From: Gammaproteobacteria bacterium
GTDB taxonomy: Bacteria; Pseudomonadota; Gammaproteobacteria; Ga0077536
Direction: 5' to 3'
Length of the DNA: 33,088 bases
Assembly (NCBI GenBank): GCA_030429865.1
Contig: JAUIFX010000026.1
Location: forward strand, 1-33,088
Position numbers and translations under genes: made by a program. Below the pieces are notes generated by a model. It worked only from the letters and a program-made list of their open reading frames with translations, was not told the DNA's origin and did not search any database. Positions 23,042-30,460 of the stretch are shown here, one piece after another; the stretch's first letter is position 1, and every line of letters starts with the position of its first letter.

Positions 23042-25924
23042 CTACTGGCAGGCTTCGCAGTCGGGATCGAGGATCGAGCACACCTTCGGTGCTTCGTTTT
23101 CCTCCGTGGTGGATTTCTGCACGGCGTTGAGCTTGCCGTCGGCGAGCGTGCTCTTCTCGACGTGCGTGGCGCCCATGGTGCGCAGGTAGTAGGTCGTCTT
23201 CAGACCGCGCACCCAGGCGAGTTTGTAGAGGTTGTCGAGCTTGCTGCCGCTCGGCTGCGCCAGGTAGAGGTTCAGCGACTGTGCCTGGTCGAGCCATTTC
23301 TGGCGGCGCGAACCCGCTTCGATCAGCCAGCGCGGATCGATCTCGAAAGCCGTCGCGTAGAGTGCTTTCAGGTCCTGCGGAATCCGATCGATGGCGGCGA
23401 CGCTGCCGTCGTAGTACTTGAGATCGTTGACCATGACCTCGTCCCACAGGCGGCGCTGCTTGAGGTCGTCGACCAGGTACATGTTGATCACGGTGAAATC
23501 GCCCGACAGGTTCGATTTCACGAACAGGTTCTGGTAGGTCGGCTCGATCGACTGGCTGACGCCGCAGATGTTGGAGATGGTCGCCGTCGGCGCGATGGCC
23601 ATGGTGTTGGAGTTGCGCATGCCGACGCTGGTCACGCGCTCGCGCAGCGCGCCCCAGTCGAGCGTCGCTTCGCGGTCCATGTCGAGGTAACCGCCGCGGC
23701 CTTCGGCGAGCAGGTCGATGGAGTCGATCGGCAGCACGCCCTTGCTCCACAGCGAACCCTCGAAGCTCTGGTAGACCCCGCGCTCCTCGGCGAGGTCGGT
23801 CGACGCCTTGATCGAGCAGTAGCTGACCGCTTCCATCGAACGGTCGGCGAAGGTGACCGCTTCTTCCGACGCGTACGGCAGGCGCAGCTTGTACAGGGCA
23901 TCCTGGAAGCCCATGATGCCGAGACCCACCGGGCGATGGCGCAGGTTCGCCGCACGCGCCGTCGGCACGCTGTAGTAGTTGTAGTCGATGACGTTGTCGA
24001 GCATGCGCATCGCGGTGCTGATGGTGCGCTCGAGCTTGAGGAAGTCGAGACCGTCGGGACCGACGTGCTGGGCGAGGTTGACCGAGCCGAGGTTGCACAC
24101 CGCGATCTCCTGCCCGGCCGAGGTGTTCAGCGTGATCTCGGTACACAGGTTGGAGCTGTGCACCACGCCGACGTGCTGCTGCGGCGAGCGCAGGTTGATC
24201 GAATCCTTGAACGTGACCCAGGGATGGCCGGTTTCGAACAGCATGCCGAGCATCTTGCGCCACAGGTCGACGGCGCGCAGGCGCTTGACGTTGCGGATCT
24301 CGCCGCGCGCGGCCTTGTCCTCGTACTGCGTGTAGAGGCGCTCGAACTCGGCGCCGTAGGCGTCGTGCAGGTCGGGCACCTCGTCGGGCGAGAACAGCGT
24401 CCACTGGCCGTCCTCGACGACGCGTTTCATGAACAGGTCCGGCACCCAGTTGGCGGTGTTCATGTCGTGCGTGCGGCGGCGGTCGTCACCGGTGTTCTTG
24501 CGCAGCTCGAGGAATTCCTCGATGTCCATGTGCCAGGTTTCGAGGTAGGCACACATCGCGCCCTTGCGCTTGCCGCCCTGGTTGACCGCGACGGCGGTGT
24601 CGTTGGCCACCTTGAGGAACGGCACCACGCCCTGGGACTTGCCGTTGGTGCCCTTGATGTGGGCGCCCATGCCGCGCACCTGCGTCCAGTCATTGCCGAG
24701 CCCGCCGGCGAACTTCGACAGCAGCGCATCGTCGCGGATGGCGCTGAAGATGCCGTCGAGATCGTCGGGTACCGTGGTCAGGTAGCACGAGGACAGCTGC
24801 GGGCGCAGGGTGCCGGAGTTGAACAGCGTCGGCGTCGAGCTCATGAAGTCGAACGAGGAGAGCAGGTCGTAGAACTCGATGGTCCACTTCTCCGGCTCGA
24901 TCTCGTTGATCGCCAGGCCCATCGCGACGCGCATGAAGAACGCCTGGGGCAGCTCGAAGCGGGTGCCGTGGCTCTGCAGGAAGTAACGGTCGTAGAGCGT
25001 CTGCAGGCCGAGGTAGTTGAAGTTGAAATCGCGCTCGGGCTTGATCGCGGCGCCGAGACGCTTGAGGTCGTAGTTGCCCAGCCGCGGATCCATCAGCTCG
25101 AGATCGATGGCGCGCTTGATGTAGCCCTCGAAGTAGAGCGCGTAGCGTTCGCCCATGTCTTCCTGCGTCGCCTCGTCGCGACGGCCGCTGACGAAGCTCA
25201 GCGCCTCCTGGCGCAGCGTGTCGAGCAGCAGTCGGGCGGCGACGTAGGTGTAGTCCGGCTCGCGCTCGATGAACATGCGCGCGCTCATCGTCGCTGCGCG
25301 GGCGACGTCGGCCTCGGCCACGCCGTCGAACAGCTGGCGCAGGGTTTCGTCGATGATCGCGCCGGCGTCCGCACCGTCGATGTCGGCACAGGCTTCCTGG
25401 ATGACCTTGCGCAGGCGGTTCTCGTCGAGCGGCGCCTTGCTGCCGTCGGGCAGCACGACGTTCAGCGTGCTGGTGCGGGCGACAGGCGGCTGCGCGGCCT
25501 CGGCGGCCTTACGCTCGCGTGCGCGCTCCTCGCGGTAGAGCACGTAGGAGCGTGCCACCTTGTGCTCGCCAGCGCGCATCAGGGCGAGTTCGACGTAATC
25601 CTGGATGTCCTCGATGTGCACCGCGCCGCCGATCGGCATGCTGCGTGTGACGCCGCCGACGACCTGCTCGGTGATCTCGTCGACCAGCCGGTGGATGCGC
25701 GTCGAGGCAGCCGCGTTGCCGCCCTCGACGGCGAGGAAGGCCTTGGTGATGGCGACCTTGATCTTGTTGCCATCGAACGAGGTGACCTTGCCGTTGCGGC
25801 GGATGACGCGGTAGCCATCCGGTGCGGTCGCCGCGATTTCCGCGCGCATTTCGCTCGCGCCCGCGTTTGGCGTGCCCTGCGCCGAAGTCGATTCGTTACT
25901 GGCGACGGCGTGGTCGAATTCCAT
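23042..25924 (-). CDS. nrdA: Class Ia ribonucleoside-diphosphate reductase, alpha (catalytic) subunit with two ATP-cones
   Basis: 960 residues. Reduces ribonucleoside diphosphates to deoxy forms. Two successive ATP-cone domains occupy about 37-130 (VIRRNGKVTSFDGNKIKVAI) and 155-245 (VVLPDGSKAPLDENRLRKVI), then the catalytic barrel with active-site cysteines (NSGTLRPQLSSCYL, NLCTEI, CNLGSVNL) and a C-terminal redox pair C956/C959 in PDCEACQ. A duplicated ATP-cone of this kind is known from Pseudomonas aeruginosa NrdA. In the second cone here the usual glycine-rich edge is more diverged, so one regulatory site may be degenerate. AGGAGGGG precedes ATG 25924. Upstream are a clear promoter and NrdR-like sites. 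Confidence 0.97.
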   Translation of the reverse strand: MEFDHAVASNESTSAQGTPNAGASEMRAEIAATAPDGYRVIRRNGKVTSFDGNKIKVAITKAFLAVEGGNAAASTRIHRLVDEITEQVVGGVTRSMPIGGAVHIEDIQDYVELALMRAGEHKVARSYVLYREERARERKAAEAAQPPVARTSTLNVVLPDGSKAPLDENRLRKVIQEACADIDGADAGAIIDETLRQLFDGVAEADVARAATMSARMFIEREPDYTYVAARLLLDTLRQEALSFVSGRRDEATQEDMGERYALYFEGYIKRAIDLELMDPRLGNYDLKRLGAAIKPERDFNFNYLGLQTLYDRYFLQSHGTRFELPQAFFMRVAMGLAINEIEPEKWTIEFYDLLSSFDFMSSTPTLFNSGTLRPQLSSCYLTTVPDDLDGIFSAIRDDALLSKFAGGLGNDWTQVRGMGAHIKGTNGKSQGVVPFLKVANDTAVAVNQGGKRKGAMCAYLETWHMDIEEFLELRKNTGDDRRRTHDMNTANWVPDLFMKRVVEDGQWTLFSPDEVPDLHDAYGAEFERLYTQYEDKAARGEIRNVKRLRAVDLWRKMLGMLFETGHPWVTFKDSINLRSPQQHVGVVHSSNLCTEITLNTSAGQEIAVCNLGSVNLAQHVGPDGLDFLKLERTISTAMRMLDNVIDYNYYSVPTARAANLRHRPVGLGIMGFQDALYKLRLPYASEEAVTFADRSMEAVSYCSIKASTDLAEERGVYQSFEGSLWSKGVLPIDSIDLLAEGRGGYLDMDREATLDWGALRERVTSVGMRNSNTMAIAPTATISNICGVSQSIEPTYQNLFVKSNLSGDFTVINMYLVDDLKQRRLWDEVMVNDLKYYDGSVAAIDRIPQDLKALYATAFEIDPRWLIEAGSRRQKWLDQAQSLNLYLAQPSGSKLDNLYKLAWVRGLKTTYYLRTMGATHVEKSTLADGKLNAVQKSTTEENEAPKVCSILDPDCEACQ

Positions 25925-26011
25925 GGCCCCTCCTGATTTTCATGCCGCTGCAGGCTTGGTGATCGAGCGTGGCCTGCTTGTTATGGTGGCGCTCGTTGCG
26001 AGCGATGCCCA

Positions 26012-26061
26012 CCACAATAGGATGTGGCGGGGATTAAAGCAACCACTAGATGATGTGTAAA
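26012..26061 (-). promoter_or_regulatory. nrdAB promoter with a pair of NrdR-box-like sites
   Basis: On the minus strand -35 TTTACA (26061-26056) and -10 TTTAAT (26038-26033) each match consensus 5/6 and are exactly 17 bp apart. Two sites resembling the NrdR box (acaCwATATaTwGtgt) lie at 26043-26058 (CCACTAGATGATGTGT, 12/16), overlapping the -35, and 26012-26027 (CCACAATAGGATGTGG, 11/16), over the expected start of transcription near 26026. Their starts are 31 bp apart, the usual three-turn spacing for NrdR. A hairpin (CGCTCG-TTG-CGAGCG, 25990-26004) lies in the roughly 100-nt leader. Confidence 0.75.
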
Positions 26062-26257
26062 GATTGTGCGTTACCCGCCACAAATGGTCGAGTATCCCGG
26101 GAACAAACTGGGGATAAAATCGTGATCACGAACGCAATCAGACGCTTAGCGCCCGGGTGCCGCGGTACGCCGGGCGCCGGCCGTCGCGGCGGCGGAAACA
26201 CGGGTCCGCCGGCGGGATGACGACGGCCGCGCGCGGCGTTTTCACCGGAGACCTGCC
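26062..26257. promoter_or_regulatory. Intergenic region upstream of cpdA with a perfect palindrome
   Basis: Contains the 12-bp perfect palindrome TCGTGATCACGA at 26120-26131, directly after TAAAAT (26115-26120), a possible plus-strand -10 for cpdA with no good -35. TGGGGATAA at 26109-26117 matches a DnaA box (reverse TTATCCACA) in 8 of 9 positions. The rest is GC-rich spacer up to the cpdA Shine-Dalgarno (GGAG 26247-26250). Confidence 0.4.
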
Positions 26258-27031
26258 ATGACGCGAATCGTCCAGCTCACCGACACCCACATCTACGCCG
26301 ATGCGGCCGCCCGCTTCGACGGCGTCGATACGCGCGCGAGCCTGCGCGCGGTGCTCGCACACCTGCACGCCGGGCCGCCGTACGACCTGCTCGTGCTGAG
26401 CGGCGATCTCAGCATGGACGGCTCGCGCGCATCCTACGCGTGGCTGGCCGAGGCGCTCGCCGGCGAAACGGCGCCGGTCGTCGCGTTGCCGGGCAACCAC
26501 GACGACCCGGCGCGCTGGGCGGCGTCCGCGGGAGCCGGTTTCACGCCGACCCCGGCGCTGCTGACGCGCGGCAACTGGCGCCTGCTGATGCTCGACACGC
26601 ACATCGACGGGGTCGCCGACGGCGCGCTCGGGCCAGGCCAGCTGGCCTGGCTGGAGCGCGCGCTCGCCGCGCGCCCCGCGGGTTGTTACGACCTCGTGTT
26701 CCTGCATCATCCGCCGCTCGCCGTCGACAGTCCGTGGATAGATGCCATGGGGCTGCGCGATGCCGCCGCGTTGTGGCAGGTGCTGGCGCGCTCGCCGCGC
26801 CCGGTGGCCTGTGTCGCCGGCCACGTACACCAGACCTTCGACCGCCTCAACGCCGGCGTGCGCGTGTTGACCACGCCGTCGACCTGCGTGCAGTTCCGAC
26901 CACGCTCGGTGCGCTACGCGGTCGACGCGCGCGCGCCCGGCTACCGCGTGCTCGAACTGTTCGACGACGGCCGTCTCGCGACCGAGATCGTGCGCGTGCC
27001 CGGCGCGCACGCGTGTCCGTCCGCGGCTTGA
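26258..27031 (+). CDS. cpdA: CpdA-type 3',5'-cyclic-AMP phosphodiesterase (metallophosphoesterase)
   Basis: 257 residues. Class III cyclic nucleotide phosphodiesterase family with a binuclear metal site. All five motifs are present: D9-T-H11, GD50-LS, GN80-H81-D, FLHHPP near 150 and GHVHQ near 190. Expected to hydrolyse cAMP in the cytoplasm; related family members act on other phosphodiesters, so the substrate is inferred from closeness to gammaproteobacterial CpdA in length and motif spacing. ATG 26258 has GGAG at 7-nt spacing. It is divergent from nrdA and converges on tsaB. The 54-bp gap to tsaB contains a small GGGG/CCCC hairpin (27066-27080) without a T-run. Confidence 0.85.
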   Translation: MTRIVQLTDTHIYADAAARFDGVDTRASLRAVLAHLHAGPPYDLLVLSGDLSMDGSRASYAWLAEALAGETAPVVALPGNHDDPARWAASAGAGFTPTPALLTRGNWRLLMLDTHIDGVADGALGPGQLAWLERALAARPAGCYDLVFLHHPPLAVDSPWIDAMGLRDAAALWQVLARSPRPVACVAGHVHQTFDRLNAGVRVLTTPSTCVQFRPRSVRYAVDARAPGYRVLELFDDGRLATEIVRVPGAHACPSAA

Positions 27032-27085
27032 GCGGCGCTTCGCCAACGCGGCGAGACGCGCCGGGCGGGGTTTCTCCCCGGCCGC

Positions 27086-27754
27086 CTAGTCGAGCGCGCC
27101 GCGCAGGTAGGCGGGCAGCGCCGCGCCCGCGTCCTGGCCGTTGCCGGCGCCGAGTTCGCGCGCCGCGAGGGTGGCGACGTCGACGGCATGCGGGTACGCG
27201 TCGGCCGCGCGGGGCAGGGCGCGCAGCTCGGGAGCGAAGCGCTCGGCGTACACGTCCCAACCGGTGCCGGCCGCGAGCCAGTCGCCGCCGGGCGGCAGCA
27301 GCAGCGCTTCGGGCGCGATGAGGACGTCTTCGCCGAGGCGGGTCACCGTGCCGCCGGCGCAATCGAACGTGGCGGCGTAGATCTCGGCGCGCCGCGCGTC
27401 GAGCACGGCGACGACACGGCCGCGGTGGCCGCCGCGCGCGGCACCTGCGGCGAGCGCGGCGAGCGTCGAGACGCCGCACACCGGCACTTCGCGGCCGAGC
27501 GCGATGCCCTGCGCGAGCGCGGCGGCGACGCGTACGCCGGTGAAGCTGCCGGGACCCCGGCCGAACGCCACCGCGTCGAGATCCGCGCGGCCGAGTGCGG
27601 CTTCGGCAAGCACCGCGTCGAGCATGTCGAGCACGATCTCGGTATGGCGCCGCGGCGCCACCTCGTGGCGCGCAGCGATGCCGCCGGCATGGCGCAACGC
27701 GACCGAGCAGGCGTCGGTCGCCGTCTCCAGCGCGAGCAGCGTGGGTCCGCTCAT
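27086..27754 (-). CDS. tsaB: tRNA threonylcarbamoyladenosine biosynthesis protein TsaB
   Basis: 222 residues. Partner of TsaD in making t6A37 on ANN-decoding tRNAs, cytoplasmic. Family signatures seen: N-terminal LLALETATDACSVAL, HTEIVLDMLDAVL, FGRGPGSFTGVRVAAALAQG and VVAVLDARRAEIYAATF. The length agrees with the family (about 220 to 240). It starts at ATG 27754, 48 bp from the divergent lolC start. The C-terminal third (from about 150) is more variable, as usual. Essential gene in most bacteria. Confidence 0.93.
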   Translation of the reverse strand: MSGPTLLALETATDACSVALRHAGGIAARHEVAPRRHTEIVLDMLDAVLAEAALGRADLDAVAFGRGPGSFTGVRVAAALAQGIALGREVPVCGVSTLAALAAGAARGGHRGRVVAVLDARRAEIYAATFDCAGGTVTRLGEDVLIAPEALLLPPGGDWLAAGTGWDVYAERFAPELRALPRAADAYPHAVDVATLAARELGAGNGQDAGAALPAYLRGALD

Positions 27755-27788
27755 CGCACGCGGCGCCGCTGCACGTGAACAGACCGCC

Positions 27789-27794
27789 TATAAT
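27789..27794 (+). promoter_or_regulatory. -10 element immediately before lolC
   Basis: Perfect TATAAT at 27789-27794, only 8 nt before the lolC ATG at 27803. Transcription would begin within about 0 to 3 nt of the start codon, implying a leaderless or near-leaderless lolC message. No good -35 is visible at 16 to 18 bp and no Shine-Dalgarno precedes the ATG. Confidence 0.5.
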
Positions 27795-27802
27795 CGCCCG
27801 CC

Positions 27803-29044
27803 ATGTTCGCTCCCGTCGAATGGTTCATTGGTATCCGCTACATCTACGCGCGGCGCGGCAACCATTTCATCGCCTTCATTTCGCTCACCGCGATCGTCGC
27901 CACGGCGCTCGGGGTCGCCGTGCTGCTGACCATATTGTCGATCATGAACGGCTTCGAGGGTGAACTGCGCGAGCGCATACTCGGTATGTCGGCGCATCTC
28001 GAGGTCGATACGCGTGGCGCGGCCGGCGCCGACTGGCCGGCCGTCGCGGCCGCGCTCCGCGCCCGCGAGGGCGTGCTCGCGGCCGCACCCTACATCAGCC
28101 GCGACGTGCTCGTCGCCCAGCGTGGCGTGGTGCGCGCGGTCGAGGTGCGCGGCATCGTGCCGGCGGCGGAGATCGGGGTGACCACGCTCGATGCCCACAT
28201 GATTTCCGGCAGCGCCGCGAGTCTCGGCGCGGGGCGCTACAACGTCGTCGTCGGTGCCGAACTCGCCGACCAGCTGGGCCTGCGCCTCGGCGACGATCTC
28301 ATGCTGCTCTCGCCGCAGCCGGTCGTCACCCCGGCAGGGCTGGTGCCGCGCCTGAAACGCTTCACCGTCAGCGGCGTGTTCGAGTTCGGCCTGCAGGAGC
28401 ACGACGGTGCGCTGGTGCTGGTCAACATCGACGACGCCGCGCGCCTGTTCCGTCTCGGCGAGCGCGTCGACGGGGTGCGCGTGCGGCTCGCCGACGCCGC
28501 CACCGCGCCGCGCCTGAAAGAGACGCTCGCGCGCGAACTCGCCTTGCCCGCGCGTGACTGGACGGACACGCATCGGAACCTGTTCCGTGCGCTCGGCACG
28601 GAGAAGATCGCGATGTTCGTGATCCTCGCCCTGGCCATCGCGATCGCGGCCTTCAACCTCGTCTCGATCCTCGTCGTCGCGGTGACCGAGAAGCGTGGCG
28701 ACGTGGCCATGCTCGGTGCGCTCGGCCTCACGCGCGGCGGCATCATGCGCATTTTCTTCGTGCAGGGCGGCGTCACCGGTGTGATTGGCGTGCTTGGCGG
28801 CCTCGCCCTCGGCTACCTGCTCGCGGTCAACGTCGGCACGGTGGTGTCCACGCTCGAGACGCTGCTCGGCTTCCGCGTCTTCTCGCCCGAGGTCTACTAC
28901 ATCTCGACCATTCCGTCGCAGCCACGCTGGCCGGATTTCGTCATCACCGCGGTGTTCGCGCTCACGCTCGCGCTGCTTGCGCCGCTCTACCCGGCCTGGC
29001 TGGCGGCCCGGCCGAGCCCCGCGGAGGGTCTGCGCCATGAGTGA
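27803..29044 (+). CDS. lolC: Lipoprotein-releasing system permease (LolC/LolE family)
   Basis: 413 residues. Inner-membrane subunit that extracts outer-membrane lipoproteins and hands them to LolA. N-terminal membrane anchor about residues 22-48 ([20 protein letters not shown]), a periplasmic MacB-like domain, then three C-terminal membrane segments near 268-290, 315-345 and 375-400. The conserved N-terminal [20 protein letters not shown] is typical. It is the only permease gene before lolD, and the gene after lolD is unrelated, so if no second copy exists elsewhere the system would be of the LolF homodimer kind. It overlaps lolD by 8 bp (ATGAGTGA). Confidence 0.94.
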   Translation: MFAPVEWFIGIRYIYARRGNHFIAFISLTAIVATALGVAVLLTILSIMNGFEGELRERILGMSAHLEVDTRGAAGADWPAVAAALRAREGVLAAAPYISRDVLVAQRGVVRAVEVRGIVPAAEIGVTTLDAHMISGSAASLGAGRYNVVVGAELADQLGLRLGDDLMLLSPQPVVTPAGLVPRLKRFTVSGVFEFGLQEHDGALVLVNIDDAARLFRLGERVDGVRVRLADAATAPRLKETLARELALPARDWTDTHRNLFRALGTEKIAMFVILALAIAIAAFNLVSILVVAVTEKRGDVAMLGALGLTRGGIMRIFFVQGGVTGVIGVLGGLALGYLLAVNVGTVVSTLETLLGFRVFSPEVYYISTIPSQPRWPDFVITAVFALTLALLAPLYPAWLAARPSPAEGLRHE

Positions 29045-29720
29045 GAGGGTCATCGAGTGCCGTGATCTTGCGCGCCGTTTCGATGATGGCGCGACCGTCG
29101 TCGACGTGCTTGCCGGGGTCTCGCTCGACGTCGCCGCCGGCGAAACCGTTGCCGTCACCGGCGCCTCCGGCTCGGGCAAGAGCACGCTGCTGCACCTGCT
29201 CGGCGGCCTCGACCGGCCGACCCGCGGCAGCGTGCGCCTGTGCGGCCACGACGTCCACCTCGCGCGCGAACGCGAGCGCAGCCGCCTGCGCAACCGCGTA
29301 CTCGGCTTCGTCTACCAGTTCCACCACCTGTTGCCGGAGTTCTCGGCGCTGGAGAACGTCGCGATGCCGCTGCTGATCGGCGGCGAGGCGGCCGCCGCGG
29401 CGCGCGCGCGTGCCGCCGCCATGCTCGCCCGTATCGGTCTCGAGGCGCGTGCCGAGCATCGTCCGGCCGAACTGTCCGGTGGCGAGCGTCAACGGGTCGC
29501 CATCGCGCGCGCACTCGTCAACGCGCCGCGCTGCCTGCTCGCCGACGAGCCGACCGGCAATCTCGATCAGCGCAATGCCGCCCGGGTGTGCGACCTGCTG
29601 CTCGAACTGTGCGGCGAGCACGGCGCGGCGCTCGTCGTCGTCACCCACGACGCCGCGATCGCCCAGCGCATGCAGCGCCGTTACGCGCTCGTCGAAGGGC
29701 TGCTCACCCCTCTCGCCTGA
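29037..29720 (+). CDS. lolD: Lipoprotein-releasing system ATP-binding protein
   Basis: 227 residues. ABC ATPase that powers lipoprotein release. Walker [12 protein letters not shown] near residue 42, Q-loop in [22 protein letters not shown], signature [15 protein letters not shown] near 147, Walker [13 protein letters not shown] near 166 and switch His in VVVTHD. The [14 protein letters not shown] stretch distinguishes LolD from general MacB-type ATPases. The start ATG 29037 lies inside the end of lolC. The stop overlaps the convergent DUF2062 gene by 17 bp. Confidence 0.95.
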   Translation: MSERVIECRDLARRFDDGATVVDVLAGVSLDVAAGETVAVTGASGSGKSTLLHLLGGLDRPTRGSVRLCGHDVHLARERERSRLRNRVLGFVYQFHHLLPEFSALENVAMPLLIGGEAAAAARARAAAMLARIGLEARAEHRPAELSGGERQRVAIARALVNAPRCLLADEPTGNLDQRNAARVCDLLLELCGEHGAALVVVTHDAAIAQRMQRRYALVEGLLTPLA

Positions 29721-30249
29721 CGCGCGCCAGGCGTTTCTCGCGCCGGCGGTAGAGCAGGTAGCCGCGCCACAGCCAGCGCACCGCGAGGTTGCCGATCGCC
29801 GCGGCGCTCAGGCCGCAGACGAAGCAACCGAGCAGGAGCGGTTGCCAGATGTCGCCAAAGGCGGCCATCACGCCGCTGAAGGTCGGTTCGAACTGCTGTG
29901 CGGGTCCGTTCGCGGCGTGGGCGGCGTGTCCGCTCAACCAGCTCCCGACCTTGTAGGCGAACAGGAACATCGGCGCCATCGTGAGCGGGTTGGTGAGCCA
30001 GATCGCGGCCATCGTCACCGGCAGGTTCACGCGCAGGAGGAATGCCAGCACGCTGCCGATGAGCATCTGGATCGGCAGCGGAATGAAGGCCAGGAAGAAT
30101 CCCAGGCCGACGCCGCCAGCCACCGAGCGGCGCCCGAGGTGCCACAGCTCGGGGTCGTGCAGCCGCGCGCCCAGCCAGCCGAGGCCGCGCGCGTGGGAGA
30201 AACTTTCGCGGCTGACCAGGTAGCGCTTGAGCAGATGGCGCGGGCTCAT
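29704..30249 (-). CDS. DUF2062 inner-membrane protein
   Basis: 181 residues from ATG 30249, which begins the family-typical [14 protein letters not shown]; a GTG at 30294 would add 15 poorly conserved residues. Membrane segments near 62-85 ([21 protein letters not shown]), 92-118 (containing the family motif [20 protein letters not shown]) and 140-165. Function unknown. The gene is commonly found next to lolD/comEC in gammaproteobacteria, which supports the call. It is the only minus-strand gene in this stretch and overlaps the lolD end tail to tail. Confidence 0.88.
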   Translation of the reverse strand: MSPRHLLKRYLVSRESFSHARGLGWLGARLHDPELWHLGRRSVAGGVGLGFFLAFIPLPIQMLIGSVLAFLLRVNLPVTMAAIWLTNPLTMAPMFLFAYKVGSWLSGHAAHAANGPAQQFEPTFSGVMAAFGDIWQPLLLGCFVCGLSAAAIGNLAVRWLWRGYLLYRRREKRLARVRREG

Positions 30250-30460
30250 GTGGCGCGAAGACGGGGGCGCGCGCGGTAGCGCGACGCCGGACACGGCGGT
30301 GGCCCCGGGTGCCGTGCGGGCGGATGGCGGTCGGCTGCTGTCATCGTCTGTCGCGTCGCGTGGATTGCGCCGCGGGCATTCTCCGCGCTACGTTGGCGAG
30401 GCGCCCGCCACGGCGGGCGCGGGGAGGGCGTGGCAAGGATGTCACCGAACCGACCCGAAC

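Noticed and set aside
27066-27080. GGGG-TTTCT-CCCC hairpin between cpdA and tsaB as terminator
   Set aside because: Only a 5-bp stem and no T-run on either strand; too weak to call, though it lies at a convergent gene junction.
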